Shown: positions 41,013-50,093, counted from the stretch's first letter. The stretch: DNA of 64,000 nucleotides from Candidatus Chlorobium antarcticum (GCA_030765725.1 JAVCDF010000008.1:1-64000), one strand, 5' to 3'. Numbers and translations: made by a program. Notes: generated by a model not told the origin, from the letters alone.

Positions 41013-43872
41013 CCTGGTTCAGGTAGAAGGTTTTTTCGTCGGGCCTGAAGGGGCGGTTCAGCCAGAGCGGACGGCGAAGCCCTCCGGGTCCCGGAGCGGG
41101 TCGCGTCATGGCAAGCCACTCTTTGTACACTGCATGAGAGCGGTCGGTATCAACAAACACATCTCCGTACTCATCTCCTTCGTGAGCCAGTTCAAGGCGC
41201 ACCTTCTGGTGCCAGCAATGCATTCCACTTATTGGGTCAGGGTGAACCGGGAAGGTGATGTTCTGGTGCACGCCACCGTCCGACCAGAAAATCCTGGAAG
41301 TGTCGGGGTCGTCGCTTTTGTGCGCCTGAATGCTTTCTTTTGTGCGCATCTTCCATTTCCCTTTCCCCTCTTTGGTAATGCCCACAGTATTGGCAGCCCA
41401 GCGGTTGCAGGAGGCGTCCTGATCGCGGCGCCAACGGCCCACATGGTGCGAACATGCCAGCACACCGGGACGGATACCTTCAGTAACCAGCGCATTGTTG
41501 ACAAAGAATCCGATGTCGGTGTTGACGCGGATGAGAGCGCCGTTTTCAATGCCGAGCGAGGCTGCATCGTCCACATTAATCCATACCGGGTTACGGTGGG
41601 CTATTTCAGCCAGCCATTTCGCGTTGCCGGAACGGGAGTGGATGAGCACAGGAAGGCGGAAGGTCGGCATAAGCACGAACTCCCCTTTTTTGTGATCCAT
41701 CGTTTCCTCATGAATGTGGCTTTTAATGTAGCCGGGAAGCCGGTACTCGGGCCATTTCCAGTCGACCATGGTCTGCGAGTAGTACTCCTGTTTGCGCGAC
41801 GGTGTCGGGAACCCTCCGCAGGCCTCACCCTTCACCTCCACGCCCACAGCCTTGCCATCTTTTGTAATCAGACCGCTCTCGGGCTCAACACTTGAACCCT
41901 CAAGGTCCGAAGCGGCAGGAGATCGGCTGTTGACATCGTATACCTTTGTTTCAATTTCAAAGGCTCCGAACTTCTGCATGTATTCAAAGGCGCCGAGCCC
42001 CTCTTTTGCAGCGGCCTCGGGGAGCCCGGGCGTGCGCTCAAAAATGTAGCGGTAATATTCGCTGATGGTGATTTTCTCACCCGGACGGTAGGGCGACTCG
42101 CAGTACTGACGGATGCCGAGGCTGCCGTCGGGGTCGATGCGCCAGGTCAGCTCAATCCAGAACTCGTCCTCTTCCCATACCTCCCCGGGATTTGCCTCCC
42201 AGGTGAGAGTAACGGGCTGACCCATTTTTTCACGGGCAACACGGAGCACCGGCTGGCGGAACGCAATCCATTTGCCGGCATGGGTTTCGTAACTGATGAT
42301 GTCGTGCCGTTCGGGCGAGTGGCCCATTGGGAGCACATAGTCGGCAAAGTATGCCGTTTCGCTCCATGTGGGAGTAAGGGCTGCGTGCAGGCCGATTTTT
42401 GATTCATCCTCAAGCGCCTCAATCCATGAAAATCCGTCGGGATAGGTCCATACCGGGTTGAATACCCTCGTAAAATAGACATCAAGTTTTCCTCTCCCCT
42501 CTTTGAGGAAGTGAGGAAGAAGGAAGCTCATCTCAAAATGGGCAAGGGGATATTCGTTCGGCAGGTGCAGTTCGTTCCAGTGGGTCTGCGGTTTCGGGTG
42601 CGCGTGGACGGTGGGCTTGAACTTGTTCCATGCGCTCGGCGAGGTTCCGCCCGGCGTTCCAACGCTGCCGGTCAATACATTGAGGAAGTGCAGGGTGCGC
42701 GATACGGCCCATCCACCAAGATTGCCGCTGCTTGCGCTGCGCCATACATGGGTGGAGAACTGCGTTCCGGCAGCACCAATCTGGCGGGCCACATCAATAA
42801 TGGTTGCCGCAGGCACGCCGCTCTCTTTTTCGGCATATTCAGGCGTGTACTCTGCATACTCTTTGGAGAGCGCTTCAATGAACCGCTCGAAAGTCGCCTC
42901 AGTGCCGGAGTATTCATTGGCCAGGTACTCTTTCCAGTTGACCCAGTTTTCAAGGTAGTCGCGGTTGTAGAGCCCTTCATCAATAATCACTTTCGCCATG
43001 GCAAGCATCACTGCAGGTTCGGTGCCGGGATAGGTCGGCAGCCAGTAATCCGACATGCTGGCGGTGTTGGAAAGGCGCGGGTCGAGCACGGCAAGCTTTG
43101 CGCCCTTCATGCGCGCTTCAATAATGCGCTGCGAGTGGGGGTTGAAGTAGTGGCCCGACTCAAGGTGGGCGCTGACAAGAAGAATGAACTTGGCGTTGGC
43201 GTGGTCGGGAGATGGGCGGTCGAACCCTTCCCAGATGGCGTAGCCGAACCGTGCGCCCGAGGAGCATACATTGGTGTGGCTGTTGTGGCCGTCAACATTC
43301 CAGGCTTTGAACACCCACTCCATGAACCCGTCATGGCCCGGGCGACCTACATGGTAGGAAATTTCATTGTTGCGCCCTTCCATAATAGCTTTCCGCATAC
43401 GACCGGCAATGTCGTCGAGTACGCTGTCCCAGCTGACCCGCTGCCAGTTGCCACCGCCCCGCTGCCCAACCCGCTTCATTGGGTAGAGCACCCGGTCCTG
43501 ATCTTCAACCTGGTTCAGGGTTGCAGGGCCTTTGGCACAGTTGCGGCCGCGGCTTGCAGGATGATAAGGGTTGCCCACAAGCTTGCGGATTTTCATGGTC
43601 TTTTTGTCGACATAAGCCAACAGGCCACATCCCGCCTCACAGTTAAAACATGCGGTCGGAATCAGCATATATTCGCTTGCCTTCCGCTCCGGCCAGCTTT
43701 TGGAATCGTACTCTACCCAACTGTCCCATTTCTCGGGAGGAGGGCAGGCCATAGCAACGCCTTCTGAGGGAAGGCCGGCAACAGGGGTTTTATCATCGGC
43801 ATGAAGATCGGGAATGACCCCGAGCTTTTCGGCAAGACTCTCTATAACTGTAGGCTTATGCTTGTAACTCAT
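41005..43872 (-). CDS. soeA: SoeA-like molybdopterin oxidoreductase (sulfite dehydrogenase / PSRLC3 catalytic subunit)
   Basis: The product is 955 residues of the DMSO reductase/polysulfide reductase superfamily. A [4Fe-4S] cluster is bound by ACFNCEAGC (about 75-81) and GRNCAKGP (about 111). The molybdopterin-binding body follows, with NVCSSGAR (about 202) likely at the metal. There is no twin-arginine signal, so it should stay in the cytoplasm, which fits the cytoplasmic sulfite dehydrogenase SoeABC of purple sulfur bacteria and not the exported polysulfide reductase. It lies 21 bases after the soeBC gene and next to the dsr cluster; it would oxidise the sulfite made by DsrAB. In green sulfur bacteria this complex has been called PSRLC3. 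Confidence 0.78.
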   Translation of the reverse strand: MSYKHKPTVIESLAEKLGVIPDLHADDKTPVAGLPSEGVAMACPPPEKWDSWVEYDSKSWPERKASEYMLIPTACFNCEAGCGLLAYVDKKTMKIRKLVGNPYHPASRGRNCAKGPATLNQVEDQDRVLYPMKRVGQRGGGNWQRVSWDSVLDDIAGRMRKAIMEGRNNEISYHVGRPGHDGFMEWVFKAWNVDGHNSHTNVCSSGARFGYAIWEGFDRPSPDHANAKFILLVSAHLESGHYFNPHSQRIIEARMKGAKLAVLDPRLSNTASMSDYWLPTYPGTEPAVMLAMAKVIIDEGLYNRDYLENWVNWKEYLANEYSGTEATFERFIEALSKEYAEYTPEYAEKESGVPAATIIDVARQIGAAGTQFSTHVWRSASSGNLGGWAVSRTLHFLNVLTGSVGTPGGTSPSAWNKFKPTVHAHPKPQTHWNELHLPNEYPLAHFEMSFLLPHFLKEGRGKLDVYFTRVFNPVWTYPDGFSWIEALEDESKIGLHAALTPTWSETAYFADYVLPMGHSPERHDIISYETHAGKWIAFRQPVLRVAREKMGQPVTLTWEANPGEVWEEDEFWIELTWRIDPDGSLGIRQYCESPYRPGEKITISEYYRYIFERTPGLPEAAAKEGLGAFEYMQKFGAFEIETKVYDVNSRSPAASDLEGSSVEPESGLITKDGKAVGVEVKGEACGGFPTPSRKQEYYSQTMVDWKWPEYRLPGYIKSHIHEETMDHKKGEFVLMPTFRLPVLIHSRSGNAKWLAEIAHRNPVWINVDDAASLGIENGALIRVNTDIGFFVNNALVTEGIRPGVLACSHHVGRWRRDQDASCNRWAANTVGITKEGKGKWKMRTKESIQAHKSDDPDTSRIFWSDGGVHQNITFPVHPDPISGMHCWHQKVRLELAHEGDEYGDVFVDTDRSHAVYKEWLAMTRPAPGPGGLRRPLWLNRPFRPDEKTFYLNQDE

Positions 43873-43893
43873 GGTGTGCTCCGCTTGGGGTGT

Positions 43894-45462
43894 TTAACTT
43901 AATGAGATTGACTGTGGGGCCTGAACCCATACTTTTTCCGTATAGAAAACTCCAATCATGGCGCCTATTGAAGCTACACCTATAAGGAGAGAGCTTGCGG
44001 AAAGAATGACTACCAGAAGGGGAAGCAGGTTGCCCACAACCACGCTGCCCAGCCAGAACTGCCCTTTCAGTGAGCCGCCTGTAATGGCTTCGGCAGAGCG
44101 TTCAGCATTGAGGGAGGGGTGGCGACCGAAGAGCTCCGCCCACATCACCAGAAGATGGAGGAGGAAGGCCACGCCGAGCGTCACGCGCAAGAGGGAGGCA
44201 GAAGCGGGATCAAGAGCAATCACGCTTGAGAGCACCGCCATTGCCGAGCCGCCCGCAATCACCGAATTGAGAAGCATGTGCAGGGAAAGCATGGGGCTCT
44301 GCCAGAAATCGCGACCTTTGGCTGAACCAAACAGGAACGCGGTGTAGACTGCGGTAAGGAACGCAAGTGCCGCGCCTCCCCAGAGACCTACCGTAACCAG
44401 CAAAGGCAACTTCAGATACATTCCCGCTGCCCAAAGAGCAAGAAACGCTCCATAGCCGGCAATGGTCAGCCCACCACGAACAAGCCAGGAGCTGAACTGC
44501 GGCCGGAGCATTACCGAGGTAAAGCGGTCGGGGCGGTCGAGATCCTTTACAAGAAAGCCGCCCGTCAGGGAGAGGAACAGGAGCGCAACAGCCCAGAGAG
44601 CCCACTGCATCGGCTCCGGCAGCATCATCCCCGGCAAAAGCGAGAAGGCAAAAAGCATAAGGAAGGCGCCTGCAGAGACCGCCTTCGACCACACATAGGC
44701 CGGAACCTCCCAGCCCCAGACCGAGCCTTTTGAAGGAGCGTCATACACCCTGCGCGCTGTGGCGGCAGGTTTCTTTTCACCGTGATGCTCCGCTGCAGAC
44801 TCGGGGGCATGGTAATGGCCGCCTTCAATTGCGTGCTTTGCAAAATGGCCTACGCCGCGCGACTGGGCGCTCCACATATACAAGTCAGATTCAGACGCCT
44901 GCAGCGGATCGAGCGAAGCACCGTCACCGTTGATGTAAAAGACATTGGGACTAGTCCCCTTTTCAGGCTTGCGGACCACCGTGCGCTCTTTGGCAAGCAG
45001 CGCAGAAATTTCACTGTGCGGATCGTCAAGATCGCCCGACACAATAGCCTGCTGCGGGCAGATGACCGCACACGCCGGCTTCATGCCAATTTCAACCCGG
45101 TGCGAGCAGTAGCTGCACTTGGCTGTTGTGCCACTTTCGGGATCAATGTAAACCGCATTGTACGGGCACGCCTGAGCGCAGGCCTTGCAGCCTATGCATC
45201 GGCGGGAGTCGAAATCGACAATACCGTCATCGCGCTTGTGCAGCGCCTCAACCGGGCATATGTCCACACAGGGAGGATCTTCACAGTGGTTGCACCGCAG
45301 GACGGTAAAATACCGCCGGGTGTCGGGAAATGACCCCTTTTCAACATATTTTACCCAAGTGCGGTTAACTCCCAGCGGAACCTGGTTTTCGGACTTACAG
45401 GCAACTGTGCATGCATGGCATCCAATACATTTGCGTCCGTCAATAACAAATCCGTAATTCAT
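43894..45462 (-). CDS. SoeB-SoeC-like fusion: ferredoxin domain plus NrfD membrane domain
   Basis: The start is set at the ATG at 45462 (MNYGFVIDGRKCIGCHAC), where the ferredoxin family begins; upstream frame extends 21 residues without merit. The protein of 522 residues has four cysteine clusters in the first 170 residues (CIGCHACTVAC, CNHCEDPPCVDICP, CIGCKACAQACP, CSYCSH...CAVICP), a charged linker with His repeats (about 210-235) and an NrfD-like part of about eight membrane segments (250-520). SoeB and SoeC are separate proteins in purple bacteria; here they are one chain. It carries electrons from SoeA to menaquinone. Operator site C is 64 to 91 bases upstream. Confidence 0.8.
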   Translation of the reverse strand: MNYGFVIDGRKCIGCHACTVACKSENQVPLGVNRTWVKYVEKGSFPDTRRYFTVLRCNHCEDPPCVDICPVEALHKRDDGIVDFDSRRCIGCKACAQACPYNAVYIDPESGTTAKCSYCSHRVEIGMKPACAVICPQQAIVSGDLDDPHSEISALLAKERTVVRKPEKGTSPNVFYINGDGASLDPLQASESDLYMWSAQSRGVGHFAKHAIEGGHYHAPESAAEHHGEKKPAATARRVYDAPSKGSVWGWEVPAYVWSKAVSAGAFLMLFAFSLLPGMMLPEPMQWALWAVALLFLSLTGGFLVKDLDRPDRFTSVMLRPQFSSWLVRGGLTIAGYGAFLALWAAGMYLKLPLLVTVGLWGGAALAFLTAVYTAFLFGSAKGRDFWQSPMLSLHMLLNSVIAGGSAMAVLSSVIALDPASASLLRVTLGVAFLLHLLVMWAELFGRHPSLNAERSAEAITGGSLKGQFWLGSVVVGNLLPLLVVILSASSLLIGVASIGAMIGVFYTEKVWVQAPQSISLS

Positions 45463-45525
45463 GAACTGCGATGTTCTAATGATTGATAAGGTACCTTCCC
45501 GCTGAGCGGATCGGAGAACATACAT

Positions 45526-45553
45526 ATCTATATAACCAATTAGTTATATAATA
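45526..45553. promoter_or_regulatory. Palindromic operator-like site upstream of soeBC (site C)
   Basis: Core left arm TATATAAC, centre CAATTA, right arm GTTATATA pairs at 10 of 11 positions; 23 of 28 bases agree with site A. It is centred about 77 bases before the soeBC start. Confidence 0.6.
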
Positions 45554-45729
45554 ACATAACCGAAGAACAATTCAAACACTATAAGACATGAACGGGTTTT
45601 TTTCCTGCGTGAGTCATTATAAAGCGGTGAACGCTCACATGAAGGAAACGGGGCTTTGCAGATTAATGGGGTTTTACTGATATTGACGGCTAAACAGGTT
45701 TATTTTCATGCATCCAAACCCTTTCAGCC

Positions 45730-45936
45730 ATGAGCGCACACATTTACAAAAAAATTGAGATCATAGGATCCTCCGCCACAAGCATCGAAGATGCAATCAA
45801 CAACGCGGTTGCAAAAGCAGCTGAATCCGTCCACAGCATCCGCTGGGTCGAGGTTCTCGAAACCCGCTGCCATGTTGAAGACCAGAAGGTCGCCTACTTT
45901 CAGGTCACCGTCAAAATCGGCTTCACGCTCGACTGA
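45730..45936 (+). CDS. Dodecin flavin-binding protein
   Basis: The product is 68 residues of the dodecin family: IYKKIEIIGSSATSIEDAINNAVAKAAESVHSIRWVEVLETRC, with the Trp that stacks against the flavin, and YFQVTVKIGFTLD at the end. Dodecins form hollow dodecamers that store flavins in the cytoplasm. The gene stands alone between two minus-strand units and is followed by a hairpin with a 14-bp stem. Confidence 0.92.
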   Translation: MSAHIYKKIEIIGSSATSIEDAINNAVAKAAESVHSIRWVEVLETRCHVEDQKVAYFQVTVKIGFTLD

Positions 45937-45969
45937 GCCACTCTCTTCCGACCCTCTTACGGCCACAAC

Positions 45970-46000
45970 AGAGAAGGGCGCCCAATGGGCGCCCTTCTCT
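45970..46000. terminator. Perfect 14-bp hairpin between dodecin and FadL-type genes
   Basis: Arms AGAGAAGGGCGCCC and its complement enclose a three-base loop AAT. It is followed on the plus strand by GTTGCTCTTCTG, with few Ts. Placed between convergent genes, it could end both transcripts. A nearly identical hairpin is at 47540-47570. Confidence 0.7.
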
Positions 46001-46049
46001 GTTGCTCTTCTGCAGCCACTTGACGACTCTTAGAGATTGTGGACAAAAT

Positions 46050-47408
46050 TCAGCGACCAGTTCGACTGGCTGTGGCTGATGACCATACCGTCTCCGTTGG
46101 TTTCGGTAACCTTGGCGCCCAGCTGTAAGCCATGCCCATTCGGGTAGACTCGCTCAGACGGTAACCGAACCCACAGGTGTAATGGTTTTTGATGATAGCC
46201 GGAAACAGCGGGTGAAGATAGGTGTCGGGCACCGGATTATTGGAGAAGCTTGCGCCACCGCGTAGTGCAAGGTTGTCAGAGGCCTTGTATTCAACACCAA
46301 CTGAGTAGACGGTCTGGTCCTTCCAGTCCTGCTTCATGCTCATGTCAAGAGTCTGGCCAGCATAATCGCCGTTCGATGCTTCATCATCAGCAATAAAGGT
46401 GGTGGAGAACTTGTCCATGACTGTCGACCAGTCGACGAACTTCACATCAGCAGCTACCATCAGCCTATCACTCGGGTGAAGCGCTATACCGGCAGCGAAA
46501 GTGGCCGGCCACTCGAAGTCGTTCACCTTGATTTTTCCCGAGACATCCTTCGCCCCACTGCCGTTTACTACCGTGATCTGCGCATTGTTTGACTCAAGAT
46601 CCGAGAGCATCGTCTGCGAATGGTAGGTACCGCCGATCGTAAGCAGCTTGCTCACCTTGTGTGTGAATCCAAGTTTGAAGCCGGAACCATACCCTACAGC
46701 CTTGCCAATAAAGGGAGTATCATTAGAGAAGTCGTACCGAATGTAGTCCAGCGTTTGAGGTGAAGGATTGATTACGGAAAGCATTGAACCCCCTGTCTCC
46801 ATCTGGCCGAAATGGTATCCGTCCATATCCATCTGAATATCCATGCTCGCCCAGACGAAGTCTACAGAACCACCGATTGCGGTGTTGTCGGTAAGATTAT
46901 AAGCGATAGGGAACATAACACGACCGACGCCTACCTCGGAACGGATCCCCTCGCTGCTCATAGGGACAAATGAGTTCGGATTGCTCGGATCGCGAAACCA
47001 TCCGGCAAACAACGGCGAATCATCACCATAATCAGCTCCCATGCCTCCTTGCGACAGCACGGCCGCACCCCAAGTGAAGTCTCCATCCCTGCGGATGTAG
47101 GAGAATGACGGCATATAGAATGCCGTAGCACAGGAATGGTCGGTGTAGGCTCCATAATCAGCCTGTACTTCCGGATGCATCCCCCTTATGCCAAGACCAA
47201 TCTCCTCGGTGCCCTCTTTCATCATGCCGAGGGTCGCCGGGTTGTTCATGACAGCTGAGTTGCCGGTATCATAAGCCATGCCCGCGCCACCCATGGCGTG
47301 CGACTTGGCACCATACCCCTCAAGGTTCATGCCGTTGGTGGCAAGCGCCGTAGACGCGCCAGTAAGTGAGAGCGCAATCACTGCGCCCGAAAGGGTTTTT
47401 CTGATCAT
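46050..47408 (-). CDS. FadL/OmpP1-type outer membrane transport protein (C terminus frameshifted)
   Basis: The product is 452 residues. A signal peptide (MIRKTLSGAVIALSLTGASTALA) precedes NGMNLEGYGAKSHAMGGAGMA and DTGNSAVMNNPATLGMM, the hallmark N terminus of the FadL/TodX family, followed by a beta-barrel with many aromatic-rich strands. Such porins take up hydrophobic molecules across the outer membrane. The last residues (PRLPKPTETVWSS) do not look like a final strand. One frame over, the DNA reads GAKVTETNGDG, MVISHSQSNWSLNFVHNL and stops at 46030, an amphipathic end typical of outer membrane proteins. A one-base loss in TACAGCTGGGCG near 46128 explains this. Operator site D is upstream, which links it to the sulfur genes. 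Confidence 0.8.
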   Translation of the reverse strand: MIRKTLSGAVIALSLTGASTALATNGMNLEGYGAKSHAMGGAGMAYDTGNSAVMNNPATLGMMKEGTEEIGLGIRGMHPEVQADYGAYTDHSCATAFYMPSFSYIRRDGDFTWGAAVLSQGGMGADYGDDSPLFAGWFRDPSNPNSFVPMSSEGIRSEVGVGRVMFPIAYNLTDNTAIGGSVDFVWASMDIQMDMDGYHFGQMETGGSMLSVINPSPQTLDYIRYDFSNDTPFIGKAVGYGSGFKLGFTHKVSKLLTIGGTYHSQTMLSDLESNNAQITVVNGSGAKDVSGKIKVNDFEWPATFAAGIALHPSDRLMVAADVKFVDWSTVMDKFSTTFIADDEASNGDYAGQTLDMSMKQDWKDQTVYSVGVEYKASDNLALRGGASFSNNPVPDTYLHPLFPAIIKNHYTCGFGYRLSESTRMGMAYSWAPRLPKPTETVWSSATASRTGR

Positions 47409-47444
47409 ACTGAAACTGATTTGTGGTTGTGCGATGCTTACGCC

Positions 47445-47472
47445 GTCAATATAACGATACAGTTATCTAATA
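47445..47472. promoter_or_regulatory. Palindromic operator-like site upstream of the FadL-type gene (site D)
   Basis: Core TATAAC, centre GATACA, then GTTAT; 20 of 28 positions agree with site A. It is the weakest of the four and is centred about 50 bases before the start codon. Confidence 0.4.
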
Positions 47473-47539
47473 TCATAACAATCGTTACTAACCCAAAACA
47501 AATAAACACTATCATAAGCGTCCCCAACTATTTTTTAAT

Positions 47540-47570
47540 GCAGAAGGGCGCCCTTTGGGCGCCCTTCTGC
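47540..47570. terminator. Perfect 14-bp hairpin downstream of pckG
   Basis: Arms GCAGAAGGGCGCCC and its complement enclose a TTT loop. It shares the 12-base core AGAAGGGCGCCC and complement with the hairpin at 45970-46000. It lies just downstream of the pckG stop (47591); there is no T-run on the minus-strand side, so termination is likely but not certain. Confidence 0.6.
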
Positions 47571-47590
47571 TGCGTTGCAGTTTGCTCTTC

Positions 47591-49456
47591 TCAGTTCTCG
47601 CCCGAGAATCGTTCTGGGGCCATCGCCCAGTGTGCGGGGGAGAGCCAGAGGGTTGAGAGCATGAGCTCGCGGATGTGCGGGAACTCCTTGGGAAGGCGGT
47701 CGAAGATCTTTTCGAACAGCTCTTCGTGTGAAAGCAGCTCTTTCTTCCATGCCTCGCTGTCGACCTCCATCAGTTTGGAGAACTTCTCAGGGGTCATGGA
47801 ATCAAGACCAGTCCAGTCGATGCCATCGTATCTGGGCATCCAGCCGAGCGGGCTTTCCACTGCTGATGCACGGCCGCGGACGCGTCCGACTACCCACTGC
47901 AGGACGCGCATGTTCTCGCCGAATCCGGGCCAGAGGAACTTGCCGTTCTCGTCTTTGCGGAACCAGTTGACACCAAAAATACGCGGCGGCTCCTGGATGG
48001 TGCGGCCGACATGGAGCCAATGGTTGAAGTAGTCGCCCATGTGGTAACCGCAGAAGGGAAGCATGGCGAAAGGATCGCGGCGAACTTCGCCGATGGTGCC
48101 GGCAGCAGCTGCGGTCTTTTCAGAGCCCATGGTAGCGGCAAGGTAGACGCCGAAGTTCCAGTTGGCTGACTGGTAGACAAGCGGCACGGTATCCTGACGG
48201 CGACCGCCAAAGATGAATGCACTGATCGGCACGCCTTTCGGGTTCTCCCAGTCGCGATCAAGCGAGGGGCAGTTGCTTGCCATGGAGGTGAAGCGGGCAT
48301 TGGGATGCGATGAGGGGCGTCCGCAACCGGGCGTCCATGGCTTTCCCTGCCAGTCGGTAAGCTCCGCCGGAGGGGTGTCGGTCATGTCTTCCCACCAGAT
48401 ATCACCCTCAGGCGTCATGGCGACATTGGTAAAAATGCTGTCGCGGGAGAGCGAAGCCATGGCGTTCGGGTTCGACTTGTCGGAGGTGCCGGGGGCAACG
48501 CCGAAGAAACCGTACTCGGGGTTGATGGCGTGCAGACGGCCGTTTTCGCCGGGTTTAATCCAAGCAATGTCATCACCAATAGTGGTCACTTTCCAGCCTT
48601 CGTAACTCTTGGGGGGAATGAGCATGGCGAAGTTGGTCTTGCCACATGCGCTCGGGAATGCTGCACCGACATAGGTTTTTTCGCCGTCGGGAGATTCCAC
48701 TCCGAGGATGAGCATATGCTCTGCAAGCCAACCTTCGTCGCGGGCCATTGAGGAGGCAATACGAAGAGCGAAGCACTTCTTGCCAAGCAGGGCGTTGCCG
48801 CCGTAGCCGCTGCCGAAGGACATGATGGAACGCTCTTCGGGGAAGTGGACGATATATTTTGTGTCATTGCAGGGCCAGGGCACATCCTGCTGGCCGGGAG
48901 CCAGAGGGGCGCCGACGGAGTGCAGACAGGGGACAAAGTCGCTGTCGGGGCCGATGAGGTCCAGCACCTTGCGTCCCATGCGGGTCATGATGCGCATGTT
49001 GGTGACAACATAGGGGGAATCGGTGATCTCCACGCCGATATGGGCGATGTGTGAACCGAGCGGGCCCATGCTGAAGGGAATGATATAGAGAGTACGACCT
49101 TTCATGCAGCCGCTGTAAAGTCCGCGAAGAGTCTCCTTCATCTCTTTCGGAGCAACCCAGTTGTTGGTCGGTCCGGCATCCTGACGACGGATGCTACAGA
49201 TGTAAGTTCTGTCCTCAACCCTTGCAACATCGCTGGGGTCGGAACGGCAGAGGTAGCTGTTGGGGCGAAGCTCCTCGTTGAGCTTGATGAATGTTCCTGC
49301 CTCTACCATCTGCTGGCAGAGCGTATCGTACTCTTCCTGGGATCCATCACACCAGTAGACGGAATCCGGCTGGCAGAGATCGGCTGTCTCCTGCACCCAC
49401 TGGAGAAGCTTCTGGTTTGTCACAAAATCGGGGGCATTGATCTGCATAGCGCTCAT
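47591..49456 (-). CDS. pckG: Phosphoenolpyruvate carboxykinase (GTP)
   Basis: The product is 621 residues, the usual length of the GTP-dependent class. Motifs include [21 protein letters not shown] (kinase-1a loop with the reactive Cys), [14 protein letters not shown] (metal site) and [20 protein letters not shown] (guanine and substrate region). It interconverts oxaloacetate and PEP in the cytoplasm. In bacteria that fix carbon by the reductive TCA cycle it may act anaplerotically or in gluconeogenesis. No partner gene is adjacent; the upstream 100 bases hold its promoter, and a hairpin lies 21 bases downstream. Confidence 0.95.
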   Translation of the reverse strand: MSAMQINAPDFVTNQKLLQWVQETADLCQPDSVYWCDGSQEEYDTLCQQMVEAGTFIKLNEELRPNSYLCRSDPSDVARVEDRTYICSIRRQDAGPTNNWVAPKEMKETLRGLYSGCMKGRTLYIIPFSMGPLGSHIAHIGVEITDSPYVVTNMRIMTRMGRKVLDLIGPDSDFVPCLHSVGAPLAPGQQDVPWPCNDTKYIVHFPEERSIMSFGSGYGGNALLGKKCFALRIASSMARDEGWLAEHMLILGVESPDGEKTYVGAAFPSACGKTNFAMLIPPKSYEGWKVTTIGDDIAWIKPGENGRLHAINPEYGFFGVAPGTSDKSNPNAMASLSRDSIFTNVAMTPEGDIWWEDMTDTPPAELTDWQGKPWTPGCGRPSSHPNARFTSMASNCPSLDRDWENPKGVPISAFIFGGRRQDTVPLVYQSANWNFGVYLAATMGSEKTAAAAGTIGEVRRDPFAMLPFCGYHMGDYFNHWLHVGRTIQEPPRIFGVNWFRKDENGKFLWPGFGENMRVLQWVVGRVRGRASAVESPLGWMPRYDGIDWTGLDSMTPEKFSKLMEVDSEAWKKELLSHEELFEKIFDRLPKEFPHIRELMLSTLWLSPAHWAMAPERFSGEN

Positions 49457-49556
49457 AGTTTAGTCTTTATCGTTTATCTGCGGGTTACAAAAAAAACACC
49501 CAAAGGCGCAATCTGCCGTCGGTGGATGCGGATGAAAAATTCAAGAAGGGCAGGAC

Positions 49557-50093
49557 TCATTTTGCCGTTTTTGGTTTATCAAGTGACTCAACAATCATCG
49601 CCTCGAACGCAGAACGGCTTCTGGCACCGGCAAACACATGGGTGACGCGTCCGGAAGCGTTGACGACAAATGATGTCGGGATGGAGCGGAGCCCCCCGGA
49701 GACAAGTGGGGAAAAAGCGGAAGCAACGGCGCCGTTGTCGACTACGACCGGATAGCTGATTCCGCTGCGGCGAACGAAATCACGAATGTTCGGCTCACTG
49801 TCGCTGACGGCAATGCCTACAAAGGTAAATCCTTTTGATGCATATACTTTCTGGAGCTCTACCATGTCGGGTATTTCAGCCCGACAAGGGGGGCACCATG
49901 AGGCAAAGAAGTTGACAATGTAGATCTTTCCGGCAAGATTTGCAGAACTGACAGTACGGCCATCAAGGGTGGTTGCGGAGAAAGCCGGCACTCTGGCGGC
50001 GGAAGCGGCAGGGGAAGCGGCAGAAAGCGTTCGCGTAGCGACGAAACCGATCAGTATCGCTGCCAGAGAAATAAGCATCGTGCGTCGTATCAT
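49557..50093 (-). CDS. TlpA-like periplasmic thioredoxin-family protein
   Basis: The product is 178 residues. An N-terminal hydrophobic segment (MRRTMLISLAAILIGFVATRTL) suggests export with a signal peptide or anchor. The mature thioredoxin fold has VNFFASWCPPCRAEIPDMVELQ with the redox-active WCPPC and, after the TlpA-type insertion (IAVSDSEPNIRDFVRRSG), the cis-Pro segment SIPTSFVVN. It is likely to reduce disulfides, for example in cytochrome c maturation. It stands alone on the minus strand between pckG and the tRNA. Confidence 0.85.
   Translation of the reverse strand: MIRRTMLISLAAILIGFVATRTLSAASPAASAARVPAFSATTLDGRTVSSANLAGKIYIVNFFASWCPPCRAEIPDMVELQKVYASKGFTFVGIAVSDSEPNIRDFVRRSGISYPVVVDNGAVASAFSPLVSGGLRSIPTSFVVNASGRVTHVFAGARSRSAFEAMIVESLDKPKTAK

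Noticed and set aside
42511-43767. 418-codon plus-strand frame inside soeA
   Set aside because: Antisense to a molybdopterin enzyme with intact cluster motifs; no start site or family pattern.
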